A stretch of 64,000 nt of DNA from DASXVX01 sp036504075 (GTDB lineage: Bacteria > Bacillota > Sulfobacillia > Symbiobacteriales > Symbiobacteriaceae). Under the pieces are notes generated by a model. That model was not told the origin of the DNA and ran no database searches. It worked only from the letters and a program-made list of their open reading frames with translations. The stretch covers positions 7,077 to 71,076 of the forward strand of contig DASXVX010000003.1 of NCBI GenBank assembly GCA_036504075.1. The letters are read 5' to 3'. Numbering within the stretch: position 1 is the stretch's first letter; each line of letters opens with the position of its first letter. Position numbers and translations under genes: made by a program. Shown piece by piece: positions 17,150-25,945 of this stretch.

Positions 17150-17686
17150 TCAGGGCGATACGATGGCGCTTTTGACGCCATAGGGGGAGACGGCGGCAAC
17201 GCCGTAAACAGCGCCGACGACGGGCGCCGGGTCTGCCCACCGGTATGTGTCCGTGTCGCTGCCCGTCGCGGCAACCTTGGCCGCCGGCGTCCAGGGTGCG
17301 GTCGGACCGGCCCGCCGGTAGACCTCATACCGGCCGGAGGCGTTACCGGACCCGCGCCAATGAACGGTCACCCGGTCACCGTCCTTTTCCACGTTAACTC
17401 CGGCGGGCTCCAGCGGCGGAATGGCTGCCGCTTCCTCCGGCGTGATGCCCGACGGGTCAGGCGCCGCGCCCGGTTCCGGAGTCGGAACGGGGGAGGCAGG
17501 TGGCGCGGGGGGTGCCGGAGTCGGAGCGGGGGAGGCAGGTGGCGCGAGGGGTGCCGGAGTCGGAGCGGGGGAGGCCGGTGGCATGAGGGGCGCCGGCGGC
17601 GGGGAGGCCGGGTGCCTGGGGACCCCCGCACAGCCGGCCAGTAGCATGGACAACAGCACGGCGGTGACGGTCATAGGGGTGCGCAT
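17150..17686 (-). CDS. Proline-rich lipoprotein with fibronectin-III-like C terminus
   Basis: 178 residues. The ATG at 17686 is chosen for its ribosome site (aaggag) and because it starts a lipoprotein signal (MTVTAVLLSMLLAGC, lipid Cys at 19). A Pro/Ala-rich spacer built from 13-residue repeats (PPASPAPTPAPLA) is followed by ~85 residues resembling an FN3 domain (VTVHWRGSGNASGRYEVYRR). Probably a surface-anchored protein with a wall-spanning stalk. The longer open frame upstream of this ATG has no ribosome site. Confidence 0.7.
   Translation of the reverse strand: MRTPMTVTAVLLSMLLAGCAGVPRHPASPPPAPLMPPASPAPTPAPLAPPASPAPTPAPPAPPASPVPTPEPGAAPDPSGITPEEAAAIPPLEPAGVNVEKDGDRVTVHWRGSGNASGRYEVYRRAGPTAPWTPAAKVAATGSDTDTYRWADPAPVVGAVYGVAAVSPYGVKSAIVSP
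17481..17597. repeat. 39-bp tandem repeat, three copies
   Basis: Units start at 17481, 17520 and 17559 (each beginning gtcgg) and encode the PPASPAPTPAPLA stalk of the lipoprotein. Copies one and two are nearly identical; the third diverges towards its end. The exact 39-bp period keeps the reading frame, so copy number could vary without breaking the gene. Confidence 0.8.
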
Positions 17687-17838
17687 GCGACTCTCCTTAT
17701 TAGAAAAATTTTGGTAACTTTCCCTATTTGTGATTAGACGCGCGACCGCCACTCTCCTGCGCTTGTGGCACAATACTGGGAGAGAAAATGCCGTCCCGCG
17801 GATTGGACAGGTCCCCGGCCTTACGAACGGCAGACGAA

Positions 17839-17872
17839 AAAGCCCTCCGGACGTCAGTCCGGAGGGCTTTTG
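17839..17872. terminator. Bidirectional-type terminator hairpin
   Basis: Arms agccctccggac (17841-17852) and gtccggagggct (17857-17868), loop gtca, with aaaaa before and ttt after. Fourth copy of the ccctccggac stem. No plus-strand gene was recognised immediately before it. Confidence 0.65.
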
Positions 17873-18196
17873 CTCAACCATTGGCGGGGCGATAGAAAGA
17901 TTCTATGTGATCATTCGGGACTAGTAAAAAAGTGACAATTTGCGGTAGCCATAAAGGCGCATGCCTCCGGACCCGTCCCGGCGGTTTGGCAGTAACGCTT
18001 CCTAACTCCCCTTCCCGTTTGCCGAACCGGCAATTCAAAACAAAACCTACTAATTTTACACAAAAACATACATAAATTCATTCAATTCAAACTACAACAG
18101 GAGAATGTTTTCACGTGAAGAATACTACGTTTAGAAACGACCCTTCGTAACTCCTTGATACATGTGGGAACTTGGATTTGAGCGGGAGGGGCAGAG
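17873..18196. other. Intergenic region upstream of the sugar transporter operon
   Basis: The middle (about 18030-18130) is A+T-rich, unlike the surrounding sequence, and probably contains the promoter of the rbs-type operon, though no clean -35/-10 pair could be assigned. A small hairpin, ttgccg-aac-cggcaa, is at 18019-18033. No gene was recognised. Confidence 0.4.
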
Positions 18197-19234
18197 ATGG
18201 CGAGCGATCGGCGGATGACCAATCAGCAGACAGCAGGACCGCCCAAAGGTGCGCATGCGGGCGAACTGGGACGGGCGCGGTGGGGGCGCAGCCTGGTCCA
18301 GCGGATTCTCGGGTGGCGGGAGTTCAACATTCTGGTGGCTTTGATCGTACTCGGCGCCGTGCTCTCCTTTGCATCGGAGCACTTCCTCACCCGCAACAAC
18401 CTCTTCGGGGTGATGCGCGCTTTTTCGCTTACGGCCATCATGGCCATTGGTGAGACCATGGTGATCATCACCGACGGCATTGACCTCTCCGTCGGCTCCA
18501 TTATGGGCCTGGCCGGGCTGGTGACCGGCATGGTGATGGCCGGAGGCCAATCGGCGGTGCTGGCGGTCATGATCGGGATTCTGGTCGGTGCCACCATGGG
18601 GCTGGTGAACGGCGGCCTCATTACCGGACTGCGCCTGCCGCCGTTCATCGCCACGCTGGGCATGCTCAGCATCGGCCGCGGTTTGGTCTACGTGATTACC
18701 AAAGGCTACCCGGTCACCGTGGACGACAGCAACGCCGGCTTTCTCTTCCTGGGGCAGGGCTACATCGGCCCGGTGCCGGTGCCGGTGGTGCTGATGCTGT
18801 TGCTGACCGTGGCCGGCGCGGTTTTCCTGACCAGGACCAGCCTGGGCCGGTATGTCTACGCACTGGGCGGAAACGAGCAGGCCGCCCGCCTGAGCGGTAT
18901 CCGGGTGGACCGGGTCAAACTGCTGATCTATACGCTGTCCGGGTTGTTCGCCGGGATCGCCGGCGTGGTATTGCTGGCCCGGCTCGTGTCCGCACAGCCT
19001 TCGGCCGGCCTCGGCTATGAGTTGCCGGTTATTGCCGCCGCCGTGATTGGCGGCACGAGCCTCAGCGGCGGCGAAGGCAGCATCGTTGGCACGGTCATCG
19101 GCGCTGCCCTGATCGGGATTCTGGAAAACGGCATGGTGCTGGTGGGGATCAACACCTACGCGCAGCAGGCCGTCACGGGTCTGGTCATTCTGCTCGCCGT
19201 GGCCATGGACATGTGGCGGAAGCGGCGGCGTTGA
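18197..19234 (+). CDS. rbsC: Sugar ABC transporter permease (RbsC-type)
   Basis: 345 residues; ATG preceded by gggagggg. After ~45 soluble residues there are about eight to ten hydrophobic segments, with the ribose-type permease motif TDGIDLSVGSIMGLAGLVTG and the late loop GGEGSIVGTVIGAALIGILE. It imports a monosaccharide or similar together with the binding protein and ATPase that follow. The gene order permease, binding protein, ATPase is unusual, since rbs operons often start with the ATPase. Confidence 0.88.
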   Translation: MASDRRMTNQQTAGPPKGAHAGELGRARWGRSLVQRILGWREFNILVALIVLGAVLSFASEHFLTRNNLFGVMRAFSLTAIMAIGETMVIITDGIDLSVGSIMGLAGLVTGMVMAGGQSAVLAVMIGILVGATMGLVNGGLITGLRLPPFIATLGMLSIGRGLVYVITKGYPVTVDDSNAGFLFLGQGYIGPVPVPVVLMLLLTVAGAVFLTRTSLGRYVYALGGNEQAARLSGIRVDRVKLLIYTLSGLFAGIAGVVLLARLVSAQPSAGLGYELPVIAAAVIGGTSLSGGEGSIVGTVIGAALIGILENGMVLVGINTYAQQAVTGLVILLAVAMDMWRKRRR

Positions 19235-19361
19235 CTCGGCCGGCATGAAAACGGCAGCCGTTCAAGCCGGCGGACGGCAAGACCCGAGGGGGTGAGCACC
19301 GACATCTGGGGGCAAATCTGTGCGGCCGTCTCTCACGATTTTCGGTAGGAGGGTGAACACA

Positions 19362-20342
19362 TTGACGCAGATCCGTCGCGGTATCCGTGTCTGGATGGCG
19401 ATCCTGTTTGTCGCTGCGATTGTGCTGTCCGGCTGTACCAAGTCCAGCACGCCTACGACCCCGGCACCCAGCCCGGAACCGGCCAAGAAGCCCATTACGA
19501 TCGCCCTGGTTCCCAAGCTGGTCCATCCGTTCTTTGAAGACTGCCGCAAGGGCGGCGATGCGAAGGCCAAGGAACTCGGCGTTGCGTTCCAGTGGGTGGC
19601 GCCGCCCACCGGCGACCCCGCCGGGCAGGTCCGCATGATTGAGGATCTGGTGTCCAAAGGCGTGTCCGGTATCGCCATCTCCCCGAACGAACCCAAGTCG
19701 GTGGAGGCCGTGATTGCCGATGCGATCGCCAAAGGCATCAAGGTGATCACGTTTGACTCCGACTCGCCCGGCAGCAAGCGGCTCATGTACATTGGCACCG
19801 ACAACAAGCAGGCCGGCGTGGTTATGGGTGAGACCCTGGCGAAGCTGGTCGGCGGCAAGGGCGAAGTGGCCATCATCACCGGCGGCCTGGGCGCCCTGAA
19901 CCTGAACCAGCGGATCGATGGTGTCAAGGAGGCCCTGGCGAAGTACCCGGACATCAAGCTGGTGGACACGCAGGGTACCGATGACGACTTGGCCAAGGGC
20001 CTGACCGCAGCCGAGGCCATGCTCCGCTCCCGCCCGAACCTGGTCGGCATCTTTGGGATCAGCGCTACCGGGGGCCCGTCGGCGGCCAAGGCGCTGGCTG
20101 AGACCGAGTTCGCCGCCCGGCGGGGCAAGGTGAAGGTCGTGGCTTTCGACGACCTGCAGGAGACCGTCAAGGGCATTGAGGACGGGCTGATCGACGCCAC
20201 CATGGTCCAGAAGCCGGTCCAGATGGGCGCCCTCTCGGTCCAGTGGCTCAAGGACATCATCGAGGGGAAGGCCCAGCCCAAGAACATTGACACCGGCGTC
20301 ACCGTGGTGAACAAGGAGAACCTGAAGACCTACACCAAGTAA
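19362..20342 (+). CDS. rbsB: Sugar ABC transporter substrate-binding lipoprotein (RbsB-type)
   Basis: 326 residues from a TTG at 19362 nine bases after taggagg. Lipoprotein signal with FVAAIVLSGC (lipid Cys at 25) and a Thr/Pro linker. The mature part is a type I periplasmic-binding fold (DLVSKGVSGIAISPNEPKSV; GEVAIITGGLGALNLNQRI). The ligand cannot be read, but the neighbours (SDR, aldehyde oxidoreductase, ROK regulator) suggest a sugar or polyol. Confidence 0.88.
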   Translation: MTQIRRGIRVWMAILFVAAIVLSGCTKSSTPTTPAPSPEPAKKPITIALVPKLVHPFFEDCRKGGDAKAKELGVAFQWVAPPTGDPAGQVRMIEDLVSKGVSGIAISPNEPKSVEAVIADAIAKGIKVITFDSDSPGSKRLMYIGTDNKQAGVVMGETLAKLVGGKGEVAIITGGLGALNLNQRIDGVKEALAKYPDIKLVDTQGTDDDLAKGLTAAEAMLRSRPNLVGIFGISATGGPSAAKALAETEFAARRGKVKVVAFDDLQETVKGIEDGLIDATMVQKPVQMGALSVQWLKDIIEGKAQPKNIDTGVTVVNKENLKTYTK

Positions 20343-20407
20343 TGGCGACCAGCGGGCCCGGGCAGGCCGGCGGCTTGCCCGGGTCCTGCGGGCAGGGAGG
20401 TTGGCGC

Positions 20408-21913
20408 ATGGACCAGACCCCCATCCTGGAAGTCCGAGATATCCGGAAGCGTTTTCCCGGCGTTCAGGCGCTGGACGGTGTTCACCTGGAGGTCTACGCC
20501 GGTGAAGTGTTGGCGCTGGTGGGGGAGAACGGCGCCGGCAAGAGCACGCTCATGAAGATTCTCTCCGGTGTCTACGCGGCCGACTCCGGCACCATTTTGC
20601 GGGACGGGCTGCCCGTGGTGCCCCGGGACCCCAGCCATGCCCGGGATGAACTGGGCATTAGCATTATTCACCAGGAGTTCAACCTGGCGCCTAACCTTTC
20701 GGTGGCCGAGAACATCTTCCTGGGCCGGGAGCCCAGGCGAATGGGCTTTGTCAGGTTCGACCAGCTCTACCGGCGCTCCGCCGAGTTTCTGGATCTGCTG
20801 GGGGTCCACCTGGATCCCCGGACCCTGGTGGCCAGGTTGAGCGTCGGCCAGCAGCAAATGGTGGAGATTGCCAAGGCGCTCTCCTACCAGGCCAAGCTGG
20901 TGATCATGGACGAGCCCACGGCGGCCCTCAGTCTGCAGGAGTCGGCCACGCTGATGGGCATCATCCGCAGCCTGCGGGCGAAGGGCGTCGGGGTGATCTT
21001 CATCACCCACCGGCTCGAAGAGGTTTTCCAGATCGCTGACCGGGTCACGGTCATGCGGGACGGCAAGACGGTCGGCTCCATGCCGGTGGCGGAGACCGAC
21101 CGGACCACCGTGGTCCGGCTCATGGTGGACCGGGACTTGAGCGAAATGTATGCCGCCAAGTCGGGGCCGATTGGGGAGCCCTTGCTGGAGGTGCGCAATC
21201 TCGCCACTCCCGGTCGGCTTGCGGACATCAGCTTTACGCTGCACCGGGGCGAGATTCTGGGCTTCGCCGGCCTGGTGGGGGCCGGGCGGACCGAAGTGGC
21301 CGACGCGCTCTTCGGGGTGGGGCCGCGCCCGACCGGGCAGATTTTCCTCCACGGACGCGAGGTGCGAATTCACTCGCCCGCCGACGCCGTGCGGCACGGG
21401 ATCGGTTACGTGACGGAGGACCGCAAGCAACTGGGGCTGGTCCTGGGCATGACGGTCCGCGAGAACACCACCCTGGCCATTCTGGAGAGCCTCTGCCGGG
21501 GCGGGTTCGTCCGCCGGCAGCAGGAGCGGCAGACCGCAGACCGCTATATCCACGACCTGGGTATTCGTACGCCCGGCCGCGACCAGATGACGTTGAACCT
21601 GAGCGGCGGCAACCAGCAGAAGGTGGTCATTGCCAAATGGCTGGCCGGGAATCCCGGGGTGCTGATTCTGGACGAGCCGACCCGCGGCATTGATGTGGCC
21701 GCCAAGGCCGAAGTGCACGCCATTATCGCCCGACTGGCGGAGCAGGGCGTGGGGATCATCATGATTTCGTCGGACCTCATGGAGGTGCTGGCGATGAGCG
21801 ACCGGGTGCTGGTGATGCACGAAGGCCGCGTCACGGCCGAATTCCTGCAAGACGAAGCGACGCAGGAGCGGGTGATGCTTGCCGCCACCGGCATGGTGGC
21901 AGGGGCTATATAG
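20408..21913 (+). CDS. rbsA: Sugar ABC transporter ATP-binding protein (RbsA-type, two ATPase domains)
   Basis: 501 residues from ATG 20408 (gggagg upstream). Two ABC cassettes: Walker A GENGAGKSTLMK, signature-like LSVGQQQMVEIAKAL and Walker B LVIMDEPTAAL in the first; the second has the degenerate Walker A GAGRTE typical of RbsA/MglA, with LSGGNQQKV and LILDEPTRGID. It energises the adjacent permease. The frame is open 66 bases further upstream but without a ribosome site. Confidence 0.9.
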   Translation: MDQTPILEVRDIRKRFPGVQALDGVHLEVYAGEVLALVGENGAGKSTLMKILSGVYAADSGTILRDGLPVVPRDPSHARDELGISIIHQEFNLAPNLSVAENIFLGREPRRMGFVRFDQLYRRSAEFLDLLGVHLDPRTLVARLSVGQQQMVEIAKALSYQAKLVIMDEPTAALSLQESATLMGIIRSLRAKGVGVIFITHRLEEVFQIADRVTVMRDGKTVGSMPVAETDRTTVVRLMVDRDLSEMYAAKSGPIGEPLLEVRNLATPGRLADISFTLHRGEILGFAGLVGAGRTEVADALFGVGPRPTGQIFLHGREVRIHSPADAVRHGIGYVTEDRKQLGLVLGMTVRENTTLAILESLCRGGFVRRQQERQTADRYIHDLGIRTPGRDQMTLNLSGGNQQKVVIAKWLAGNPGVLILDEPTRGIDVAAKAEVHAIIARLAEQGVGIIMISSDLMEVLAMSDRVLVMHEGRVTAEFLQDEATQERVMLAATGMVAGAI

Positions 21914-21952
21914 ACCAGGGTTTCGTACTTGTGCGGAAAGGGTGTGCGATGC

Positions 21953-22714
21953 TTGGAGTTTGGTAACAAAGTGGCGATTGTGACGGGTGGCGCCAGCGGC
22001 ATTGGCCTGGCTACCGTGGAGATTCTCGCGGCCGGCGGCGCCAGGGTCGTCCTCTCGGACTGGGACGAGGCGGCCGGCACCCGTGAGACGGCCCGCTTGC
22101 AGCAGGCGGGGCGGGAGGTCGCATACATTCGGGCCGACGTCTCCAACAGCGCCGACGTCCAGAACCTGGTGGCGGCTACGGTGTCCAAGTACGGCCGGCT
22201 CGATATCCTGATCAACAACGCCGGGTACATCATCGCCAAGGACGTCGTCGCGATGCAGGAAGACGAGTGGGACAAGGTGCTGGACATTAACGCCAAGGGC
22301 GTTTTCCTGGGCTGCCACTTCGCCATTCCGGCGATGCTGAAGCACGGCGGCGGCGCGATTGTGAATGTGGCCTCGATTTCGGGGCTGGTGGGAATGCCCG
22401 GCCAGTCCGGCTACTGCGCCTCCAAGGGGGCGGTGGTGCAGCTGACCAAGCAGGTTGCCGTGGACTTTGCCGGCAAGGGCATTCGCTGCAATGCGGTCTG
22501 CCCCGGCAGCGTCGAGACCCGGGTGCTTACCGATTACCTGGACTCCAGCGGCGACGCAGCCAGGGCGCGCCAGGAGATCGTGGCCAACCACCCCATCGGC
22601 CGGACGGGCACGGCGGCTGAAGTGGCCGAGGTCATCGCATTCCTTTGCTCGGACAAGGCCGGCTTCGTCCACGGCGCCATGTTCAGCGTCGACGGTGGGT
22701 ACGTAGCCCGGTAG
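21953..22714 (+). CDS. Short-chain dehydrogenase/reductase
   Basis: 253 residues from TTG 21953 (ggaaaggg ten bases upstream). Classical SDR: cofactor motif TGGASGIG, NNAG, and catalytic Tyr-Lys in YCASK. D37 in VVLSDWD after the second strand favours NAD. The position in a sugar-transport operon suggests oxidation of the imported sugar or polyol. Confidence 0.85.
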   Translation: MEFGNKVAIVTGGASGIGLATVEILAAGGARVVLSDWDEAAGTRETARLQQAGREVAYIRADVSNSADVQNLVAATVSKYGRLDILINNAGYIIAKDVVAMQEDEWDKVLDINAKGVFLGCHFAIPAMLKHGGGAIVNVASISGLVGMPGQSGYCASKGAVVQLTKQVAVDFAGKGIRCNAVCPGSVETRVLTDYLDSSGDAARARQEIVANHPIGRTGTAAEVAEVIAFLCSDKAGFVHGAMFSVDGGYVAR

Positions 22715-22726
22715 GAGGCGGCCAAC

Positions 22727-23956
22727 ATGCGGGCGCTGGTGGTGAACGGACCCGGGGTGATCCGGCAGTCCAATCGGGTCGCCATCCTGCGGTATCTGCG
22801 GGCAGGCGGCGCCGTGTCCCGGCCGCAAATCGCCGAGGCCGTGGGGTTGAGCCGGCCGACCGTCGCCAACCTGGTGGATGAGCTGGTGGCCGAAGGTTTG
22901 GTCCGGGAAGTGGGGCTGGGTCAGTCGACCCGTAGCGGCGGCAAGCGGCCGGGCCTCGTGAAACTGAATCCCGACGCCGCGGCAGTGGCGGCGGTGGCTA
23001 TTGGGGTGGAGCAGGTGGAGGCCGGCATCATCAAACTGGACGGGCACGTCGCCCGCCGCCGTCAGGCGCCCATGCCCGCGGCGGTTGGGCCGGAGGCGGG
23101 CCTGGATCTGGTGCGCCGGATGCTGTCCGACCTGCTGACGGAGTATGGCCGGGAGCCCCATGCGCCGGTGTTGGGCGTGGGGGCGAGCGCACCGGGCGTG
23201 GTGCATCCGGCTACGGGGGTGGTGGCTTTTTCGCCGGCCCTGCCGGGCTGGCGCGACGTTCCGCTGGGTCCCGAGCTGGCAAGGGCGACCGGGCTGCCGG
23301 TCACGCTGGACAGCGAGTGCCGCGCCCAGACGCTCGGAGAGGTCTGGTTCGGGCAGGGCCAGGAGGTGGGCGACCTGGTCGGCCTGGTGACCGGCGCCGG
23401 CATCGGCGCGGGCGTGGTGATGGATGGCCTCATTTACCGGGGACCGGACGACAGCGCCGGCGAAATCGGGCATACGACGCTCGACCCGCTGGGGGCCAGG
23501 TGCCACTGCGGCAACATGGGCTGCTGGGAGGTATACTCCTCCACCGCGGGCCTGCTGCGCATGGTGCGGGACGCCTTGTGGCGGGGCGAGTTCAGCACGC
23601 TGGGCGACCGGGTCGGCAACGACCTCGGCCGGCTGACGCTGCCCATGGTGCTGGACGCGGTCCGGTGCGGGGACACCCTGGCGAGGCGCTACGCGGTGGA
23701 CGAAATGGGCTACCGGCTGGGCGTCGGGATCGCCAACCTGGTCAACACCTTCAATCCGGAGATGGTCGTGCTGTTCGGTCCAATCACGGCGCTGGGGGAG
23801 GAGCTGCTGGAGCGCATCCGGACGACCGTCCGGACCCGTGCGCTGCCGCAGGCCGGCGCCCGTGCCCGCATCGTCTGCTCGCTGCTGGGGGCAGATGGAC
23901 CGCTGGTGGGCGCGGCGACGCTTGTGATCAGCCGGCTCTTTTCCGTGGCCCACTGA
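22727..23956 (+). CDS. ROK-family transcriptional regulator
   Basis: 409 residues. An N-terminal helix-turn-helix (VSRPQIAEAVGLSRPTVANL) is followed by a ROK sugar-kinase-like domain with the zinc-binding GHTTLDPLGARCHCGNMGCW motif (CxCGxxGCxE pattern, the Glu kept as E in WE). XylR/NagC-type regulators bind a sugar inducer and control neighbouring transport genes, so it probably regulates this operon. Confidence 0.88.
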   Translation: MRALVVNGPGVIRQSNRVAILRYLRAGGAVSRPQIAEAVGLSRPTVANLVDELVAEGLVREVGLGQSTRSGGKRPGLVKLNPDAAAVAAVAIGVEQVEAGIIKLDGHVARRRQAPMPAAVGPEAGLDLVRRMLSDLLTEYGREPHAPVLGVGASAPGVVHPATGVVAFSPALPGWRDVPLGPELARATGLPVTLDSECRAQTLGEVWFGQGQEVGDLVGLVTGAGIGAGVVMDGLIYRGPDDSAGEIGHTTLDPLGARCHCGNMGCWEVYSSTAGLLRMVRDALWRGEFSTLGDRVGNDLGRLTLPMVLDAVRCGDTLARRYAVDEMGYRLGVGIANLVNTFNPEMVVLFGPITALGEELLERIRTTVRTRALPQAGARARIVCSLLGADGPLVGAATLVISRLFSVAH

Positions 23957-24019
23957 GATACCCTTGGGACCTGCAGATTGGTTGGGACTCGGCCGTTGGA
24001 TATGGGAGGAGGAGCTTAC

Positions 24020-25867
24020 GTGCTAGGTGGCTACATGGGACGCATTCTCTGGGTTGACCTCACCCAGGGCACGATGAAAGAGGAACCGCTGAACGCGGAA
24101 CTGGCGCGAGACTTTGTCGGGGGCTACGGGCTTGGGGCGCGCCTGACCTATGACCGGATGCCCGCCAATGTGGACCCCCTGGGCCCGGCGAACATTCTCG
24201 GCTTCCTGACCGGGCCGCTCACCGGAACGCCGTGTATCGAAGGCAACCGGTTTGTGGTCACCTGCAAATCGCCGCTGACCGGCACGTGGGGTGATGCGAA
24301 CTGCGGCGGCAACTTTGGCCCGGGGCTGAAGTTCGCCGGCTTCGATGCCGTGTTCTTCACCGGCCAGGCCAAGGGGCCGGTCTACCTGCACATCAAGGAC
24401 GGGGTGGCGGAGCTGAAGAGTGCGCTCCACCTCTGGGGACTGGACTCCAACGAGACGGAGCACGCCCTCCAGAAGGAACTGGGCAAGGATGCCAAAGTGG
24501 CCTGCATCGGGCAGGCCGGCGAGAAGCTCTCCCTGATTGCCGCCATCATGAACGACCACGGTCGGGCGGCCGGTCGGTCCGGCGTCGGCGCGGTAATGGG
24601 CGCCAAGCTGCTGAAGGCCATTGCGGTGCAGGGCGACCAGCCGGTGCCGATGGCCGACCCGGAAAAGGCCAAAGAGCTGCGGCACAAGTACCTGAAGCTA
24701 ACCGAACCCGGCATGCACGACTTCTTCAGTTCGACGGGGACCGTTGGCATACTGGGGCCGGGCGTGCTCAACGGCGACTCGCCGGTGAAGAACTGGGGTG
24801 GCGCCGGTAAGGCGGACTTCCCCAAGGGGTTTGATAATTTCGATCCCGACCGGGTGATGGAGTTCCAGACCCGCAAGTACGGCTGCTGGCAGTGCACACT
24901 CGCCTGCGGCGGCCACATGGAGGTCAAAGACGGGCCGTACCAGGTCAAAACCCACAAGGTGGAGTACGAGACCGGCGCCGCCTTCGGGACCATGACGCTC
25001 AACGATAACTTTGAATCCCTGGTCAAGTGCAACGACCTCTGCAACCGGTATGGGTTCGATTCGATCTCCGCCGGCTGCACGGTCGCCTTTGCCGTCGAGT
25101 GCTACGAGAACGGCCTCCTGAGCAAGGCGGAGACCGGCGGCCTGGAACTGAAGTGGGGCCACGACCACGCGATCGTGGAACTGCTGAAGCTGATGGGTGA
25201 GCGCAAGGGCATCGGCGACATTCTGGCGGATGGCGTGGCCAAAGCGGCCGAGCGCATCGGCAGAGGCGCCGAGCAGTACGCGATCCACATCCACGGCGAG
25301 GAGGTGCCCATGCATGACCCCAAGCTGCAGCCGGGTCTGGCTGTCACCTACTTGCTGGATGCCACCCCTGCCCGCCACACACAGGGCGGCGAGCTAAACC
25401 CGGTGCCCGGCCTGGGCATCAACATCCCGCCACGGGAGCAACAGGCCGGACGGGGACCGCTGCACAAGGAACTGGTCTCGCTGGTCCACGTGGTCAACTC
25501 CGCCGGGGTCTGCCTGTTCGGCTATCTCTCGTACGACTTCCACTTCATGCCCGACTTCCTGACGGCGGTCACGGGCGAGCAGTGGGATGTGGCCCGCATC
25601 GAGGTCGCCGGCGAACGGATCGCCAACATGCGGCATCTGTTCAATTTGCGGGAGGGACTCAATCCCCTGGAGTGGACCGTTCCGCCGCGGCTCCTCGGGC
25701 GTCCGCCGCTGGCGTCCGGGTTCCACAAGGGCTTCTCGGTGGAACTGGAAACCATGGTCAAAGATTACCTGGCGGCGATGGACTGGGATCCCGTTACCAC
25801 GCGGCCGAGTCCCGCCCGCCTGCGCGAGCTGGGGTTGGCCGACCTGGCCGACCTGGTCGGTGTGTGA
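24020..25867 (+). CDS. Aldehyde:ferredoxin oxidoreductase (tungsten-type), first copy
   Basis: 615 residues from GTG 24020 (gggaggaggagc upstream; an ATG at 24035 is an alternative). N-terminal pterin-binding fold starts GYMGRILWVDLTQG. The 4Fe-4S ligands C289-x2-C292-x3-C296 (CWQCTLAC) are present, with the fourth Cys near SAGVCLFG. Family members oxidise aldehydes to acids with ferredoxin, using a tungsten bis-pterin cofactor. Last gene of the sugar operon, suggesting ferredoxin-linked oxidation of a sugar-derived aldehyde. A strong terminator follows. Confidence 0.88.
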   Translation: MLGGYMGRILWVDLTQGTMKEEPLNAELARDFVGGYGLGARLTYDRMPANVDPLGPANILGFLTGPLTGTPCIEGNRFVVTCKSPLTGTWGDANCGGNFGPGLKFAGFDAVFFTGQAKGPVYLHIKDGVAELKSALHLWGLDSNETEHALQKELGKDAKVACIGQAGEKLSLIAAIMNDHGRAAGRSGVGAVMGAKLLKAIAVQGDQPVPMADPEKAKELRHKYLKLTEPGMHDFFSSTGTVGILGPGVLNGDSPVKNWGGAGKADFPKGFDNFDPDRVMEFQTRKYGCWQCTLACGGHMEVKDGPYQVKTHKVEYETGAAFGTMTLNDNFESLVKCNDLCNRYGFDSISAGCTVAFAVECYENGLLSKAETGGLELKWGHDHAIVELLKLMGERKGIGDILADGVAKAAERIGRGAEQYAIHIHGEEVPMHDPKLQPGLAVTYLLDATPARHTQGGELNPVPGLGINIPPREQQAGRGPLHKELVSLVHVVNSAGVCLFGYLSYDFHFMPDFLTAVTGEQWDVARIEVAGERIANMRHLFNLREGLNPLEWTVPPRLLGRPPLASGFHKGFSVELETMVKDYLAAMDWDPVTTRPSPARLRELGLADLADLVGV

Positions 25868-25886
25868 CCTGCCTGACGGCAGTGAA

Positions 25887-25919
25887 AAGCTGGGGGCGCC
25901 TGCGTGGCGCCCCCAGCTT
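25887..25919. terminator. Bidirectional terminator between convergent genes
   Basis: Perfect 14-bp arms aagctgggggcgcc and ggcgcccccagctt with a five-base loop, between the aldehyde oxidoreductase (plus) and the acid-sugar kinase (minus). Confidence 0.75.
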
Positions 25920-25945
25920 ACGTTCCGACCAGATGCGGCAAGGAT

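Noticed and set aside
19250..19262. Palindrome aacggcagccgtt between rbsC and rbsB as a regulator site
   Set aside because: It is short, has a one-base centre and lies inside the operon; it could equally be a weak mRNA hairpin, and no second copy was found near the operon start.
20330..23953. Very long open frame (over 1200 codons) on the minus strand opposite rbsA, the SDR and the ROK genes
   Set aside because: It is rich in His, Gln, Arg and Pro with no family pattern, and is the expected antisense shadow of high-GC coding sequence; the plus-strand genes are all recognisable.
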